Assembly (NCBI RefSeq): GCF_002951615.1
Contig: NZ_CP019062.1
Span: 4,340,001-4,404,000 of the forward strand
Length of the DNA stretch: 64,000 nucleotides
Source of the DNA: Rahnella sikkimica
GTDB taxonomy: Bacteria; Pseudomonadota; Gammaproteobacteria; Enterobacterales; Enterobacteriaceae
Direction of reading: 5' to 3'
The first letter of the stretch is position 1. Each line of letters begins with the position of its first letter. The notes under the pieces are model-generated. The model was given only the letters and a program-made list of their open reading frames with translations. It did not search any database and was not told where the DNA came from. Positions 50,732 to 62,447 of the stretch are shown piece by piece. The position numbers and the translations under genes are program-made.

Positions 50732-51355
50732 ATGGCGTTACAGGACGGCTCTTTCTTAAAAGACGACAATGTTGTCTGGCATCCGCACGCGGTGACGCGC
50801 GCGGATCGCGAAAAACAGCATGGTCATCGCGGCGCAGTTCTGTGGTTCACCGGGCTTTCGGGCTCGGGGAAATCCACGGTGGCGGGCGCGCTCGAACAGG
50901 CGCTTTATGCGCAGGGCATCAGCACGTATCTGCTTGATGGCGACAACGTCCGCCACGGACTTTGCCGTGATTTAGGGTTTACGGACGACGACCGTCGCGA
51001 GAACATCCGCCGCGTCGGTGAAGTGGCAAAACTGATGGTGGATGCCGGGCAAGTTGTGCTGACTGCCTTCATTTCCCCTCATCGCGCAGAGCGGGACATG
51101 GTGCGTAATTTGCTCGAAGAAGGGCAGTTCATCGAAGTGTTCGTCGATACGCCGCTGGCGATTTGCGAGGCGCGTGACCCGAAAGGTTTATACAAGAAAG
51201 CGCGTGCGGGTGAACTGAAGAATTTCACCGGAATTGACTCTGAGTATCAGCCGCCGGAAGTACCGGATGTGCATCTCAATGGTGAACAATTGGTAACACA
51301 TTTGGTTCCCCAATTATTAGATGTGATGCGTCGGCGCGCTATTATCAATCCCTGA
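50732..51355 (+). CDS. cysC: adenylyl-sulfate kinase
   Basis: CysC phosphorylates APS to PAPS. It has 207 residues (E. coli 201). The P-loop is GLSGSGKST (residues 41-49), with [17 protein letters not shown] and the lid block [21 protein letters not shown] after it. I chose the ATG at 50732; a GTG four codons upstream, overlapping cysN, is the alternative. It ends the cysGDNC operon. A CCGGC/GCCGG cruciform with inner ACGC/GCGT arms (51363-51389) follows and may be a weak terminator. Confidence 0.95.
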   Translation: MALQDGSFLKDDNVVWHPHAVTRADREKQHGHRGAVLWFTGLSGSGKSTVAGALEQALYAQGISTYLLDGDNVRHGLCRDLGFTDDDRRENIRRVGEVAKLMVDAGQVVLTAFISPHRAERDMVRNLLEEGQFIEVFVDTPLAICEARDPKGLYKKARAGELKNFTGIDSEYQPPEVPDVHLNGEQLVTHLVPQLLDVMRRRAIINP

Positions 51356-51414
51356 ATGTTTGCCGGCCAAACGCCACAGAGCGTGCCGGTTTACTGAAAA
51401 TACAGGGATCATCT

Positions 51415-51780
51415 ATGCAGGCTTTACTCAGCAGACTTGTCAGCCGGATCCGGGTCGAGAACACCCGTTATCAGCGGCTGGCGCAGGTCACAGACAGTTC
51501 AGACAACGAAGAGCCGTCCTACTCTATGCAGGGCGGATTCATTGGTTTCGTCTTTTACTGGCTGGCTTTAGCGATCCCTTTTCTGGTCTACGGATCCAAC
51601 ACCCTGTTTTTCCTGCTCTACACCTGGCCATTCTTTCTGGCGCTGATGCCAGTGTCCGTTCTGATTGGCATTGCGCTCAGCATGTTCTTTCGCGGCAACT
51701 GGTTTAAGACATCCGTCACCAGCGGAATCTGCGTCATCAGCATGTTCTGGACGGTCTTCTCATTTTTATCGGGCTGGTGA
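51415..51780 (+). CDS. ygbE: DUF3561 inner membrane protein YgbE
   Basis: This 121-residue membrane protein matches the E. coli YgbE family (DUF3561, 107 residues) in the core YGSNTLFFLLYTWPFFLALMPVSVLIGIALS. There are two to three hydrophobic helices (about residues 42-62, 65-90 and 97-118). The first 35 residues are hydrophilic and diverge from E. coli. Its function is not known. It lies between cysC and ftsB, the same place as in E. coli, with an AGGGAT ribosome site. Confidence 0.88.
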   Translation: MQALLSRLVSRIRVENTRYQRLAQVTDSSDNEEPSYSMQGGFIGFVFYWLALAIPFLVYGSNTLFFLLYTWPFFLALMPVSVLIGIALSMFFRGNWFKTSVTSGICVISMFWTVFSFLSGW

Positions 51781-52004
51781 GTCAGGGTGACCCTTTTCCG
51801 GTTCCTTTTCTTCGGGGATGTCGTGCGACGGCCCTGCGTTTTTCAGGCGGTTTTCCCTGCAATTCTCCTTCACGATGTAACCCATTGTGTCATTCTCACC
51901 CATAATTGAGTGCGTAAGTCTGATTCTCGCAGGCATTTACCCTGCCACAGTGGAGTCAGAGGGAAAGTTGTGGGATGATTGTCCGGCTTTTTTAGGGGGC
52001 GGGG

Positions 52005-52325
52005 ATGGGCAAACTAACACTGCTTTTACTGATTTTACTTGGCTGGTTACAGTATTCGCTGTGGCTGGGCAAGAATGGTATTCACGATTACGTTCGTGTA
52101 AACGATGACGTTCAGGTGCAACAAGTTAATAACGGCAAACTGAAGTCACGTAATGATCAACTTTTCGCAGAAATCGACGATTTAAACGGCGGTCAGGAAG
52201 CGATCGAAGAACGTGCACGCAACGAACTGAGCATGATCAAGCCCGGTGAAACTTTCTATCGTCTGGTGCCTGACAACAAACGTGCGCCGGGCAGCACCGT
52301 ATCGCAAAGCAACTCGAATCAATAG
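52005..52325 (+). CDS. ftsB: cell division protein FtsB
   Basis: FtsB is a small bitopic divisome protein that joins FtsL and FtsQ and helps switch on septal peptidoglycan synthesis. It has 106 residues: a short cytoplasmic start, one membrane helix ([20 protein letters not shown]) and a periplasmic coiled coil (about 29-70, [20 protein letters not shown]), then the conserved [20 protein letters not shown]. It starts the ftsB-ispD-ispF-truD-surE-pcm run, with 2 bp to ispD. The ATG follows AGGGGGCGGGG. Confidence 0.95.
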   Translation: MGKLTLLLLILLGWLQYSLWLGKNGIHDYVRVNDDVQVQQVNNGKLKSRNDQLFAEIDDLNGGQEAIEERARNELSMIKPGETFYRLVPDNKRAPGSTVSQSNSNQ

Positions 52326-52327
52326 CC

Positions 52328-53047
52328 ATGAGCCATACTGCAGTTTCCCTTCCAGAGGTCATTGCCGTGTTACCGGCTGCCGGAATCGGCAGCCGTATGC
52401 AGGCCGAATGTCCCAAGCAATATCTGACTATCGGCGGCAAGACGCTGATAGAACACGCGATCCGCGCTTTGTTGCGCAGCAGCCACGTCACCAAAGTTAT
52501 TGTGGCGCTCAGCCCGCATGACACACAGTTTCAGCAGTTGCCCGTCGCCAGTGATCCGCGGATCCAACGGGTGATCGGCGGGTGTGAACGCGCCGAATCT
52601 GTGATGGCAGGCCTTGAGGTTGCAGGCGATCATGGCTGGGTGCTGGTGCATGACGCGGCGCGTCCTTGTTTGCATCCCGATGATCTGACGAACCTTCTGG
52701 CGATTTCTGCGACCAGCAAAATTGGCGGGATCCTTGCTGCGCCGGTTCGCGACACCATGAAACGCGGTGAGCCCGGCGCGCATGCGATAGCCCATACGGT
52801 GGATCGTCAGGAACTCTGGCATGCGCTGACGCCGCAATTCTTCCCTCTCGAATTATTGAAAACCTGCCTGCGCCGCGCACTGAATGAAGGCGCTGTGGTC
52901 ACCGATGAAGCTTCCGCAATGGAATATTGCGGTTTTCATCCCATGCTGATCCCGGCGCGGGCCGATAATATTAAAGTCACCAGACCAGAAGATCTGGCGC
53001 TGGCTGAATTCTACTTAACCCGCTTGTATCAGGAGGAGAACGCATAA
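52328..53047 (+). CDS. ispD: 2-C-methyl-D-erythritol 4-phosphate cytidylyltransferase
   Basis: IspD couples CTP to methylerythritol phosphate in the non-mevalonate isoprenoid pathway. It has 239 residues (E. coli 236). The CTP-binding block is [20 protein letters not shown], followed by [23 protein letters not shown] and [10 protein letters not shown]. Its stop overlaps the ispF start by one base (TAATG), so the two consecutive-pathway genes are translationally coupled. Confidence 0.97.
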   Translation: MSHTAVSLPEVIAVLPAAGIGSRMQAECPKQYLTIGGKTLIEHAIRALLRSSHVTKVIVALSPHDTQFQQLPVASDPRIQRVIGGCERAESVMAGLEVAGDHGWVLVHDAARPCLHPDDLTNLLAISATSKIGGILAAPVRDTMKRGEPGAHAIAHTVDRQELWHALTPQFFPLELLKTCLRRALNEGAVVTDEASAMEYCGFHPMLIPARADNIKVTRPEDLALAEFYLTRLYQEENA

Positions 53048-53520
53048 TGCGTATCGGTCACGGTTTTGATGTACATAAGTTTGGCGGCGAAGGCCCGCTG
53101 GTGATCGGTGGTGTGCGTATTCCTTATCCGCAGGGGTTACTGGCGCATTCCGACGGCGACGTTGCGCTGCATGCCGCGACTGACGCACTGCTGGGTGCAG
53201 CGGCACTCGGTGATATCGGCAAGCTTTTCCCTGACACTGACCCGGCATACAAAGGCGCGGACAGCCGTGAACTGCTGCGCGAAGCGTATCGCCGCATTCG
53301 TGCAAAAGGCTACAAGCTGGGCAACCTTGATATCACGATCATCGCTCAGGCACCGAAAATGGCACCACACATCCCGCAAATGCGCGTATTTCTGGCCGAA
53401 GATTTGCAGTGCCATATGGATGACGTCAACGTGAAAGCGACCACAACCGAACAGCTGGGCTTCACCGGTCGCGGCGAAGGTATCGCCTGCGAAGCCGTTG
53501 CACTGCTGATTAAGGAATGA
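53047..53520 (+). CDS. ispF: 2-C-methyl-D-erythritol 2,4-cyclodiphosphate synthase
   Basis: IspF cyclises CDP-methylerythritol phosphate and releases CMP. It has 157 residues (E. coli 159). The zinc ligands D8, H10 and H42 are in [12 protein letters not shown] and [14 protein letters not shown]. The family signature LAHSDGDV and the end [19 protein letters not shown] are intact. It overlaps ispD by one base and is followed closely by truD. Confidence 0.97.
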   Translation: MRIGHGFDVHKFGGEGPLVIGGVRIPYPQGLLAHSDGDVALHAATDALLGAAALGDIGKLFPDTDPAYKGADSRELLREAYRRIRAKGYKLGNLDITIIAQAPKMAPHIPQMRVFLAEDLQCHMDDVNVKATTTEQLGFTGRGEGIACEAVALLIKE

Positions 53521-53539
53521 TGTTGTGGAAGATTACCGC

Positions 53540-54589
53540 ATGATAGATATGTCCCGTCTCACCTGGTTGCTGGGTGAACCCACCGCCACCGGCCTGCTGA
53601 AAGCCAATCCGGAAGACTTTATCGTCGAAGAGGATTTGGGGTTTGAACCGGATGGCGAAGGTGAACATCTGTTAGTGCGGATCCGCAAAAATGGCTGCAA
53701 TACTCAGTTTGTTGCCGAGCAGCTGGCGCGTTTTGCCAAAGTGCATCCGCGAGACGTCAGCTACGCCGGGCTTAAAGACCGGCACGCGGTAACGGAACAG
53801 TGGTTTTGCCTGCATCTGCCCGGCAAGGCAGATCCTGATTTGAGCCAGTTCAATCCCGAAGGCTGCGAAGTGATCCGCGCTTCGCGCCATCGCAAAAAAA
53901 TGCGCATCGGGACCTTGAAAGGCAATGAATTTACACTGGTTCTGCGTCAGATAAGCGACATCGAGAATGTCGAAGAACGTCTGGCGAAAATTGTTGAGCA
54001 GGGCGTACCGAACTACTTCGGCACCCAGCGTTTTGGCCGCGGCGGTAATAATCTGGTGCAGGCGAAACGCTGGGCAACCAATGAAGCCCGCCCGAAAGAG
54101 CGCGCCAAACGCAGTTTCTATTTATCCGCCAGCCGCAGTGCGATGTTTAACATTGTCGCCAGCCAGCGTCTGGCAGAAGGCACCGTCCGTCAGGCAATAC
54201 TGGGTGATGCATTGCAACTCAGTGGCCGCGGCAGCTGGTTCGTGGCGAAAGCGGAAGAGTTTGAATCGCTGCAACCGCGTGTGGAAAACGGCGAACTGCT
54301 GGTGACTGCGCCGTTGCCAGGTGACGGACCGTTAGGCACGTTAGAAGAAGCGGAAGCCTTTGAGCAGGCTTGTCTGGTCGGGCAGGAGGATTTACTTTCA
54401 CTGCTCAAACGCGAGCGTGTAGAACCTGCGCGCCGCGCCATTATGCTCCAGCCGTTGCAAATGAAATGGCAGCGCCTGGATGACGTCACTCTGGAACTTA
54501 AATTCTGGCTACCGGCGGGCAGTTATGCCACCAGCGTCGTGCGCGAACTGATGCATCTGGATGAAATGAATGCGGATATTACTGAGTAA
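53540..54589 (+). CDS. truD: tRNA pseudouridine(13) synthase
   Basis: TruD makes pseudouridine 13 in tRNA-Glu and others. From the ATG at 53540 it has 349 residues, exactly the E. coli length. The catalytic aspartate is D80 in [15 protein letters not shown], and the [12 protein letters not shown] and [16 protein letters not shown] blocks are conserved. A GTG at 53525 with a better-placed AAGGA is an alternative start that would add five residues. Its 3' end overlaps surE by 20 bases. Confidence 0.94.
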   Translation: MIDMSRLTWLLGEPTATGLLKANPEDFIVEEDLGFEPDGEGEHLLVRIRKNGCNTQFVAEQLARFAKVHPRDVSYAGLKDRHAVTEQWFCLHLPGKADPDLSQFNPEGCEVIRASRHRKKMRIGTLKGNEFTLVLRQISDIENVEERLAKIVEQGVPNYFGTQRFGRGGNNLVQAKRWATNEARPKERAKRSFYLSASRSAMFNIVASQRLAEGTVRQAILGDALQLSGRGSWFVAKAEEFESLQPRVENGELLVTAPLPGDGPLGTLEEAEAFEQACLVGQEDLLSLLKRERVEPARRAIMLQPLQMKWQRLDDVTLELKFWLPAGSYATSVVRELMHLDEMNADITE

Positions 54590-55334
54590 CGACGACGGCA
54601 TACTGGCTCCCGGCATTCAGGCACTGGCCTGCGCGCTACGTGAATTTGCGGAGGTAAAGCTGGTCGCCCCTGACCGTAACCGCAGCGGCGCGTCAAACGC
54701 GCTGACGCTGGACGGTCCGTTACGTATTCAGTCCTATCCAAACGGCGATACCGCGGTCATCAACGGTACGCCCACCGATTGCGTGTACCTCGGCGTCAAT
54801 TCGCTGATGCGCCCGAAGCCGGATATCGTCGTTTCCGGTATCAATGCAGGCCCGAATCTGGGCGACGATGTGATTTATTCCGGTACCGTCGCGGCGGCCA
54901 TGGAAGGGCGTCATCTGGGCTTTCCTGCGCTGGCGGTTTCACTCGACGGTCATCAGCATTATGACACGGCAGCGATTATCACCTGCCGGCTTCTCAGGGC
55001 GCTGGCACGGGAACCGCTTCGTACTGGCAAAATTCTGAATATTAACGTTCCGGACCTGCCACTTTCTGAGATTAAAGGGTTCAGGGTGACGCGTTGCGGT
55101 AGCCGTCATCCTGCCGAGCAGGTATTTTGTCAGCAGGATCCACGCGGGCAAGATTTGTACTGGATTGGCCCGCCGGGCGATAAGTTTGACGTCGCTCCTG
55201 ACACCGATTTTGCGGCGGTCGCGCAAGGTTATGTTTCCGTGACGCCATTGCAGGTGGATTTGACCGCCTATGCGGCTCAGGATGTCGTGGTCTCATGGTT
55301 AGAAAAGGCCGGGGTGAGCGCGAATGGTGAATAA
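54570..55334 (+). CDS. surE: 5'/3'-nucleotidase, stationary-phase survival protein SurE
   Basis: SurE is a metal-dependent phosphatase that acts on nucleoside monophosphates and short polyphosphate and helps stationary-phase survival. It has 254 residues (E. coli 253). It begins [16 protein letters not shown] with the metal-binding D8-D9; the metal Ser is in [11 protein letters not shown], and [20 protein letters not shown] holds the metal Asn. It overlaps truD (20 bases) and pcm (11 bases), so all three are translationally coupled. Confidence 0.97.
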   Translation: MRILLSNDDGILAPGIQALACALREFAEVKLVAPDRNRSGASNALTLDGPLRIQSYPNGDTAVINGTPTDCVYLGVNSLMRPKPDIVVSGINAGPNLGDDVIYSGTVAAAMEGRHLGFPALAVSLDGHQHYDTAAIITCRLLRALAREPLRTGKILNINVPDLPLSEIKGFRVTRCGSRHPAEQVFCQQDPRGQDLYWIGPPGDKFDVAPDTDFAAVAQGYVSVTPLQVDLTAYAAQDVVVSWLEKAGVSANGE

Positions 55335-55950
55335 GCCGATGTATAACCTGCTGGAGCAGCTTCGTCAGCAGGGCATTCATGATGAAAAACTGCTGCATGC
55401 CATCGAATCCGTACCGCGTGAGCGCTTTGTCGATGAGGCGTTTCAGCATAAAGCTTACGAAAATACTGCGTTGCCGATTGGTTCAGGTCAGACCATTTCT
55501 CAGCCTTATACCGTGGCGAGAATGACGGAATTACTGCGCCTGAAACCCACATCCCGCGTGCTGGAAATTGGCACCGGGTCCGGCTATCAGACCGCCATTC
55601 TGGCGCATCTGGTTGAACATGTATTCTCGGTTGAGCGTATTAAAGGGTTGCAGTGGCAGGCCAAAAGGCGTCTCAAACAACTCGATTTGCATAACGTCTC
55701 CACGCGCCACGGCGATGGCTGGCAGGGCTGGCCTTCACGCGGCCCGTTTGACGCCATCATTGTTACTGCCGCGCCCCCTGAAATACCTCAAGATTTACTG
55801 CAACAGCTCGACGAGGGTGGCGTAATGGTGCTGCCCGTTGGCGAAGAAAACCAGACTCTCCAGCGCGTCACCCGCCGTGGTGATGAATTCGTTGCGGAGA
55901 CCGTCGAAGCTGTTCGTTTTGTGCCGCTGGTGAAAGGCGAACTGGCCTGA
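55324..55950 (+). CDS. pcm: protein-L-isoaspartate O-methyltransferase
   Basis: Pcm uses S-adenosylmethionine to methylate isoaspartyl residues and start their repair in ageing proteins. It has 208 residues, as in E. coli. The SAM motif is [19 protein letters not shown], with RFVDEAF and [20 protein letters not shown] before it and [23 protein letters not shown] after it. It overlaps surE and is followed by nlpD-rpoS, matching its stationary-phase role. Confidence 0.97.
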   Translation: MVNKPMYNLLEQLRQQGIHDEKLLHAIESVPRERFVDEAFQHKAYENTALPIGSGQTISQPYTVARMTELLRLKPTSRVLEIGTGSGYQTAILAHLVEHVFSVERIKGLQWQAKRRLKQLDLHNVSTRHGDGWQGWPSRGPFDAIIVTAAPPEIPQDLLQQLDEGGVMVLPVGEENQTLQRVTRRGDEFVAETVEAVRFVPLVKGELA

Positions 55951-56193
55951 ATCCAGACGCGCGCGAAGCCTTGCAGGACTAACCCCTTAAAATTTAAATA
56001 CAACTGTTATATGGTGCTGTACTGGCGATGTTGATAGCATCCACTACAGTTTTTTATGGCACAGTCGGTTCCGGGAGAAAACCCGAACGGGCATGTTGCC
56101 TGCGCGCACAGTGTCAGATGACACGAAAAGCGCCAGTTGGCGCGGTGTGCGCGGATAAAGAGATATTCTGAGATTGCCGTAAAGGGGGAAAAT

Positions 56194-57213
56194 ATGAGCA
56201 CGGGAAGCCCAATAAAAACACTAAGCCGCATTGCAGTGTGTACGTTTATCAGTGCCTGGATGGCGGGATGTACGAACAATTCAAACACATCCGCACCGAT
56301 CAGCAGCGTTAATGGCGGCGGAAACAGCGGCAGCAGCAGTCAGAATACTCTGAATTCCCCTCCGCCAATGGCACCTGCCGTCGGGTCTGGCGGACACATT
56401 GTGTACAACCGCAGCTATAACTCAATTCCAAAAGGAAGTTACAGCGGCAGCACCTATCAGGTGAAGCGCGGAGACACCTTATTCTACATCGCGTGGATCA
56501 CCGGTAATGACTTCCGTGACCTTGCTGCGCGCAATAATATCCCTGCGCCATACAGCCTTGAAGTCGGCCAGACAGTCCAGATAAATAACGTCTCTTCTGT
56601 CGCCAGTACGAGCAGTACGACGGCCGTCACAGACGCCACAAATGCCGGTGTTCCGAAAGTTCCAACTGGGGGAATGCTCACAGGTTCTGTGGTTGCATCT
56701 CAACCAACTACCACGTATTCTGAATCTTCTGGTAAACAGAATGTAGGTAAGATGTTGCCTTCATCAGGTGCAGTCACCACCACAACACCTGTTGCTGTAG
56801 CCAGCACTCCCGTCGCCACTTCAACGAATAATGGCGGTCCGGTTTCCACATGGAAATGGCCGACTGACGGGAAAATTATCGATAATTTCTCTGCTGCTGA
56901 AGGGGGAAATAAGGGGATCGATATCGCTGGTTCGCGTGGACAAGCTGTCGTAGCAACTGCCTCGGGGCGTGTTGTTTATGCCGGTAATGCTCTTCGCGGT
57001 TACGGTAATCTAATCATCATCAAACACAATGATGATTACCTGAGCGCCTATGCACATAACGATACAATGCTGGTCCGGGAACAACAAGAAGTGCAGGCGG
57101 GACAAAAAATAGCGACTATGGGTAGCACCGGAACCAGTTCAGTAAGATTGCATTTTGAAATTCGTTACAAGGGGAAATCCGTAAACCCGCTGCGTTATCT
57201 TCCGCAGCGATAA
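56194..57213 (+). CDS. nlpD: amidase-activator lipoprotein NlpD
   Basis: NlpD is an outer-membrane lipoprotein that activates the amidase AmiC for septal peptidoglycan splitting. It has 339 residues (E. coli 379). The lipobox is WMAGC with C26. A Ser/Asn-rich linker leads to a LysM domain (about residues 88-131, [15 protein letters not shown]), a second variable linker, and a LytM/M23 domain (from about 230). The M23 metal site is degenerate: NKGIDIAG where peptidases have HxGxD, and HFE where they have HxH, as expected for an activator. The ATG at 56194 follows AAAGGGGG. In E. coli the main rpoS promoter lies inside nlpD. Confidence 0.95.
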   Translation: MSTGSPIKTLSRIAVCTFISAWMAGCTNNSNTSAPISSVNGGGNSGSSSQNTLNSPPPMAPAVGSGGHIVYNRSYNSIPKGSYSGSTYQVKRGDTLFYIAWITGNDFRDLAARNNIPAPYSLEVGQTVQINNVSSVASTSSTTAVTDATNAGVPKVPTGGMLTGSVVASQPTTTYSESSGKQNVGKMLPSSGAVTTTTPVAVASTPVATSTNNGGPVSTWKWPTDGKIIDNFSAAEGGNKGIDIAGSRGQAVVATASGRVVYAGNALRGYGNLIIIKHNDDYLSAYAHNDTMLVREQQEVQAGQKIATMGSTGTSSVRLHFEIRYKGKSVNPLRYLPQR

Positions 57214-57264
57214 ATCCGGGCAGAGCATTGATTCTGCCCTCGGGACCACGGGTAGGAGCAGCTT

Positions 57265-58251
57265 ATGAGTCAGAATACGCTGAAAGTTAACGAGTTACAT
57301 GATGATGTTGATTTCGATGAGAACAGCGCTGAAGCCTTTGACGAGAAAGCAATAGTCGAAGAGACTGCCGACAACGATGCTGAAGAAGAATTGTTGTCGC
57401 AGGCTGTAAGCCAACGTGTGCTGGACGCCACTCAACTGTATCTCGGTGAAATCGGTTATTCCCCTCTGCTGACCGCAGAAGAGGAAGTTTATTTTGCACG
57501 TCGCGCGTTGCGGGGAGATGTCCCTTCCCGCCGCCGTATGATTGAAAGTAACCTGCGTTTGGTGGTTAAAATTGCCCGCCGCTACAGTAATCGCGGTTTG
57601 GCACTGCTGGATTTGATCGAGGAAGGTAACCTGGGTCTGATCCGTGCGGTTGAAAAATTTGACCCTGAGCGCGGCTTCCGTTTCTCTACCTATGCAACAT
57701 GGTGGATCCGTCAGACGATTGAACGGGCGATCATGAATCAAACCCGTACCATTCGTTTGCCCATTCACATCGTTAAAGAACTGAACGTTTATCTGCGTAC
57801 CGCACGCGAGCTTGCACATAAACTGGACCATGAACCGAGTGCCGAAGAGATTGCTGAGCAACTCGACAAACCGGTACATGACGTCAGCCGTATGTTGCGC
57901 CTGAATGAGCGTATTACCTCTGTAGATACCCCGTTGGGCGGTGACTCAGAGAAAGCGCTGTTAGATATTCTGGCGGATGAAAAAGACAACGGCCCGGAAG
58001 ACACCACGCAAGACGACGATATGAAACAGAGTATCGTGAAGTGGTTATTCGAGTTGAATGCAAAACAGCGTGAAGTTCTGGCGCGCCGTTTCGGCCTGTT
58101 AGGTTATGAAGCAGCAACGCTGGAAGATGTGGGTCGTGAGATTGGCCTGACACGTGAACGTGTTCGTCAGATTCAGGTAGAAGGTCTGCGTCGCCTGCGT
58201 GAAATCCTGCAGGGGCAAGGGCTGAGCATCGAAGCACTGTTCCGCGAGTAA
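57265..58251 (+). CDS. rpoS: RNA polymerase sigma factor RpoS
   Basis: RpoS is sigma-38, the master regulator of stationary phase and general stress. It has 328 residues (E. coli 330). Regions 1.2 ([16 protein letters not shown]), 2 ([17 protein letters not shown], which melts and reads the -10), 3 ([18 protein letters not shown]) and 4 ([20 protein letters not shown], which reads the -35) are intact, with no stop or frameshift of the kind often found in laboratory lines. It follows nlpD by 51 bp and converges on mutS across a bidirectional terminator. Confidence 0.98.
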   Translation: MSQNTLKVNELHDDVDFDENSAEAFDEKAIVEETADNDAEEELLSQAVSQRVLDATQLYLGEIGYSPLLTAEEEVYFARRALRGDVPSRRRMIESNLRLVVKIARRYSNRGLALLDLIEEGNLGLIRAVEKFDPERGFRFSTYATWWIRQTIERAIMNQTRTIRLPIHIVKELNVYLRTARELAHKLDHEPSAEEIAEQLDKPVHDVSRMLRLNERITSVDTPLGGDSEKALLDILADEKDNGPEDTTQDDDMKQSIVKWLFELNAKQREVLARRFGLLGYEAATLEDVGREIGLTRERVRQIQVEGLRRLREILQGQGLSIEALFRE

Positions 58252-58316
58252 CTTGTTCTGCGAATAACTCTTCGTCGGAAAAAACTGTTCGCCGGAAAGA
58301 CCGTTCGATATCAAAC

Positions 58317-58346
58317 AAAAACGGTGGGTTAATCCCCACCGTTTTT
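58317..58346. terminator. bidirectional terminator between rpoS and mutS
   Basis: AAAACGGTGGG and CCCACCGTTTTT pair around a 6-base loop, with an A-run and T-run giving termination in both directions. Confidence 0.92.
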
Positions 58347-58372
58347 CATTTCTGCCGCCCGTGGCGCGGCTT

Positions 58373-60919
58373 TTACACCATATCTTTCAGACGGTAAATC
58401 CATTCCAGCGCCTGACGCGGCGACAGAGAATCTGCATCCAGAGCTTCCAGCGCTTCAACCGCAGGCGAGACTTCTTCTGCCAGCAACGCCAGTTGCGGGC
58501 CATCCACTTTGCTGGCGGCGGCGTTGTTGGACAACGTTTCCAGCTCTTTCAGTTTCTGGCGCGCACGCTTGATGACGTCACGCGGAACACCGGCCAGCGC
58601 CGCGACGGCCAGACCGTAACTTTTGCTGGCTGCGCCATCCTGCACGCTGTGCATAAAGGCAATGGTATCGCCGTGTTCAATGGCATCAAGGTGAACGTTG
58701 ACCGTACCTTCCATTTTTTCCGGCAGCGTCGTCAGCTCGAAATAATGGGTCGCGAACAGCGTCATGGCTTTAATGCGGCTGGCCAGATTCTCGGCGCACG
58801 CCCAGGCAAGGGACAAACCGTCGTAGGTCGAGGTGCCGCGCCCGATTTCATCCATCAGCACCAGGCTGTTTTCCGTGGCGTTATGCAGGATGTTCGCGGT
58901 TTCGGTCATTTCCACCATGAAGGTCGAACGGCCGGAAGCCAGATCATCAGCCGCGCCGACGCGGGTAAATATCCGATCTACGGGGCCAATGACCGCTGTA
59001 TCCGCAGGAACGTAGCTGCCGATATGCGCCATCAGGACAATCAGCGCCGCCTGACGCATATAGGTACTTTTACCGCCCATATTCGGACCGGTAATGATGA
59101 GCATTCGTCGCACCGGAGACATGTTCAGCGGGTTGGAAATAAACGGTTCTTTCAGTACCTGTTCAACCACCGGATGGCGGCCACCGGTAATGTTGATGCC
59201 GGGTTTCTCGCTCATCGTCGGGCAGGTGTAACTGAGCGTGTAGGCACGTTCTGCAAGATTACTCAGAACATCCAGCTCGGCCAGTGCGCTGGCGCTTTGC
59301 TGCAAAGCTGACAGATGCGGCATCAGCAAATCGAACAGCTCTTCGTACAGCGCTTTCTCCAGCGACAGGGCTTTGCCTTTGGACGTCAGAACCTTATCTT
59401 CGTACTCTTTCAGTTCAGGAATGATATAGCGCTCGGCGTTTTTGAGCGTCTGCCGGCGGACATAATGAATAGGAACAAGATGGCTCTGGCGGCGGCTTAC
59501 CTCGATGTAATAACCGTGCACACCGTTAAACCCGACCTTCAGCGTTTCCAGTCCCAGCTTTTCGCGTTCACGAATTTCCAACCGGTCAAGATAGTCTGTT
59601 GCGCCGTCGGCCAGTGCGCGCCATTCGTCCAGTTCCGTGTTATAGCCCGGCGAAATCACACCGCCGTCACGCACCAGAACCGGCGGGGCTTCAACAACCG
59701 CACGTTCGAGCAGTTCGACCAGCTCTGTAAATTCACCGGTTTGCTCCACCAACGTAGCGACATGTTCGGCGTCAGCATCTTGCAAAATCCCACGGATTTC
59801 CGGCAGTTGCTGTAACGCATGACGCATGCGGGCGAGATCGCGTGGCCGGGCGCTGCGCAGGGCAAGGCGCGCCAGAATACGTTCGAGATCGCCGACCTGA
59901 CGAAGGACAGGCTGCAAGTCTGCGGTCAGATCCTGTAATGCGCCGATTGCCTGCTGACGTTGGGTCAGCATTTTGATGTCGCGGCTTGGCATGTGGATCC
60001 AACGTTTAAGCATACGGCTGCCCATCGGTGTGACGGCCTGATCCAGGACTGCCGCCAGCGTATTTTCCACGCCACCGGCCAGATTTTGTGTCAGTTCCAG
60101 ATTACGGCGCGTCGCCGCATCCATAATGATGCCGTCCTGCTGGCGCTCCATGGTCACGCCACGGATATGCGGCAGGGCGGTACGCTGGGTATCTTTGACA
60201 TATTGCAGCAGACATCCGGCAGCGCGCAGTGCCTGGGTAGCCTGTTCTACGCCAAACCCGCTCAGATCGCGGGTGCCGAACTGGAGATTCAGCTGTTGCT
60301 TTGCGGTTTCGAGCTCAAATTCCCACATCGGACGACGGCGCAGGCCGCGACGGGAAGCGATAAGCGGCATGGCTTCAAAACTTTCCGGGTACAGGAGTTC
60401 TGCCGGATTTGTCCGCTGTAGCTCAGCGGCCATGGTTTCCAGATCGTCTGGCTGGGCGACACGAAAGCGACCGGAGCTGATATCCAGCGTAGCGTAGCCA
60501 AACCCACGTCCGTCCTGCCAGATAGCTGCCAGCAGGTTGTCATGACGCTCACTCAGCAGGGCTTCATCACTGACTGTGCCGGGTGTCACGATACGCACAA
60601 CTTTGCGCTCAACCGGGCCTTTGCTCAGCGCCGGATCGCCAATCTGTTCAGCGATGGCGACGGATTCGCCCAGTTGCACCAGCTTGGCCAGATAACCTTC
60701 AACAGCATGATAAGGCACGCCGGCCATCGGAATCGGTTCGCCTGCCGAAGCACCGCGTTTGGTCAGGGAAATATCCATCAGCTGAGACGCACGTTTTGCG
60801 TCGTCATAAAACAGTTCGTAGAAGTCCCCCATACGATAGAACAGCAGAACTTCCGGGTTCTCCGCCTTGAGACGCAGGTACTGCTGCATCATGGGAGTGT
60901 GAGCATCCAGCCCGCTCAT
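58373..60919 (-). CDS. mutS: DNA mismatch repair protein MutS
   Basis: MutS recognises mismatches and recruits MutL. From the ATG at 60919 it has 848 residues (E. coli 853). The mismatch-reading Phe-x-Glu is in [14 protein letters not shown] near residue 34. The ATPase has Walker [14 protein letters not shown], Walker [21 protein letters not shown] and the signature before it. I picked this start ([15 protein letters not shown]) by alignment; the frame is open 57 codons further upstream but without homology. It is convergent with rpoS and divergent from mltB. Confidence 0.96.
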   Translation of the reverse strand: MSGLDAHTPMMQQYLRLKAENPEVLLFYRMGDFYELFYDDAKRASQLMDISLTKRGASAGEPIPMAGVPYHAVEGYLAKLVQLGESVAIAEQIGDPALSKGPVERKVVRIVTPGTVSDEALLSERHDNLLAAIWQDGRGFGYATLDISSGRFRVAQPDDLETMAAELQRTNPAELLYPESFEAMPLIASRRGLRRRPMWEFELETAKQQLNLQFGTRDLSGFGVEQATQALRAAGCLLQYVKDTQRTALPHIRGVTMERQQDGIIMDAATRRNLELTQNLAGGVENTLAAVLDQAVTPMGSRMLKRWIHMPSRDIKMLTQRQQAIGALQDLTADLQPVLRQVGDLERILARLALRSARPRDLARMRHALQQLPEIRGILQDADAEHVATLVEQTGEFTELVELLERAVVEAPPVLVRDGGVISPGYNTELDEWRALADGATDYLDRLEIREREKLGLETLKVGFNGVHGYYIEVSRRQSHLVPIHYVRRQTLKNAERYIIPELKEYEDKVLTSKGKALSLEKALYEELFDLLMPHLSALQQSASALAELDVLSNLAERAYTLSYTCPTMSEKPGINITGGRHPVVEQVLKEPFISNPLNMSPVRRMLIITGPNMGGKSTYMRQAALIVLMAHIGSYVPADTAVIGPVDRIFTRVGAADDLASGRSTFMVEMTETANILHNATENSLVLMDEIGRGTSTYDGLSLAWACAENLASRIKAMTLFATHYFELTTLPEKMEGTVNVHLDAIEHGDTIAFMHSVQDGAASKSYGLAVAALAGVPRDVIKRARQKLKELETLSNNAAASKVDGPQLALLAEEVSPAVEALEALDADSLSPRQALEWIYRLKDMV

Positions 60920-61180
60920 ATCACTGCTTTTATTCTTGATTTCATTCAATTTTAAATCATCCTGTTGGCTCGTACCGCCCGGGGCAACGACTTTACAACG
61001 GATCCTAACGTGAGTAGAGGTAAAAAACCACGCTGCGTTTTGAAGTTGCGTAATGCCCCGCAATTCATTGGGTTCCGGATCTTCATGCATCGGTGTAAAT
61101 ACGGTGATTTTCAGTTTTTTCGACCCTGATAATGCTCTACCATATCACCACCTCTTTTATTGCATGGTTACGGATATCCG

Positions 61181-62284
61181 ATGCGCCTCCTGGCAGTCAT
61201 TCTCCCCCTGGTTTTAACACTTTCTGCTTGTAGCAGTAATAAGCCTCAGGCTCAGCCTGAAGGCCCGCGCAACCCTTTCTCTGACGGAAGAAATGCCAGC
61301 GGCAATTCAACGCCCGGCGGGGGATTTCTGTTGCAACCTGAACATACAGGCGCTGCGCAGACCGGGGACTTTGCTTACGATCCGGCCATGAACCGGTTTG
61401 TGGACAAAATGGTCAGCGAGCATGGTTTTGACCGCCAGCAACTGCATGACGTATTGGCGCAGACTAAGCGTCTGGATTTTGTATTGCGTCTGATGGATCA
61501 GCAGGCACCGTCTGGCGGGCCGTCAACTGTGCCGAATGGCGCATGGAACCGCTATCGCAGCAAATTTATTACGCCGGATAACGTCCAGAATGGCGTCGTG
61601 TTCTGGAATCAGTATCAGGATGCGTTGCAACGTGCGGAGCAGGTTTACGGGGTTCCGCCGGAAATCATTGTCGGTATTATCGGCGTTGAAACCCGCTGGG
61701 GCCGCGTAATGGGTAAAACCCGCATTATTGACGCGCTGGCGACCTTATCCTTTGCCTATCCGCGTCGGGCGGATTATTTCTCCGGCGAGCTGGAAACCTT
61801 CCTGCTGATGTCCCGTCGTGAAGGGGATGATCCGCTGAGTCTGCGCGGTTCGTTTGCCGGCGCGATGGGGTACGGCCAGTTCATGCCATCCTCTTATAAA
61901 GATTATGCCGTGGACTTTAACGGTGATGGCCATGCTAATTTGTGGGATCCGGTGGATGCTATCGGCAGTGTAGCCAACTACTTCAAAGCACACGGATGGA
62001 CGAAAGGTGCGCCAATTGCCGTGCCGGCCACAGGACAGGCGCCATTGCTTGAGAATGGCTTCAAGACGAAATATCCGCTTTATACGCTGACTGCGGCAGG
62101 ACTCAGCCCGCTGGGTTCGCTGGGTGGTTATCAGGAAGCCAGCCTTCTGCGGCTGGATATGGGCACCAGTTATCAGTACTGGTACGGGTTGCCGAACTTC
62201 TACACCATCACCCGTTACAACCACAGCGTGCACTACGCGATGGCGGTCTGGCAGTTGGGTGAGGCGGTAAAAGCGGCGCGCTGA
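61181..62284 (+). CDS. mltB: membrane-bound lytic murein transglycosylase B
   Basis: MltB is an outer-membrane lipoprotein that cleaves glycan strands to 1,6-anhydromuramyl products. It has 367 residues (E. coli 361). The lipobox is LTLSAC with C17. The catalytic glutamate is E170 in GIIGVETRWGRVMGK, and the GSFAGAMGYGQFMPSSY and PVDAIGSVANYFKAHGW blocks are conserved. I chose the ATG at 61181 over a TTG seven codons upstream because it yields a proper lipoprotein signal. The order mltB-pncC-recA is as in E. coli. Confidence 0.95.
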   Translation: MRLLAVILPLVLTLSACSSNKPQAQPEGPRNPFSDGRNASGNSTPGGGFLLQPEHTGAAQTGDFAYDPAMNRFVDKMVSEHGFDRQQLHDVLAQTKRLDFVLRLMDQQAPSGGPSTVPNGAWNRYRSKFITPDNVQNGVVFWNQYQDALQRAEQVYGVPPEIIVGIIGVETRWGRVMGKTRIIDALATLSFAYPRRADYFSGELETFLLMSRREGDDPLSLRGSFAGAMGYGQFMPSSYKDYAVDFNGDGHANLWDPVDAIGSVANYFKAHGWTKGAPIAVPATGQAPLLENGFKTKYPLYTLTAAGLSPLGSLGGYQEASLLRLDMGTSYQYWYGLPNFYTITRYNHSVHYAMAVWQLGEAVKAAR

Positions 62285-62308
62285 GCCTGATTTTCTGCTT
62301 TATTACGG

Positions 62309-62337
62309 AGGGCCGCCTAGTGTGGCCCTTCTTTTTG
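62309..62337 (+). terminator. terminator after mltB
   Basis: AGGGCC and GGCCCT pair around GCCTAGTGT and are followed by TCTTTTT. It lies 25 bp after the mltB stop. Confidence 0.75.
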
Positions 62338-62447
62338 CCTTTTATTCCAATTCTGAATACATCGCGCAAAATACACCGACGGGACTCACACAGCGAAAGA
62401 GAAATGCTAACATCAGGTTGAATTCAGCTGACCCGCCAGGATGGAAT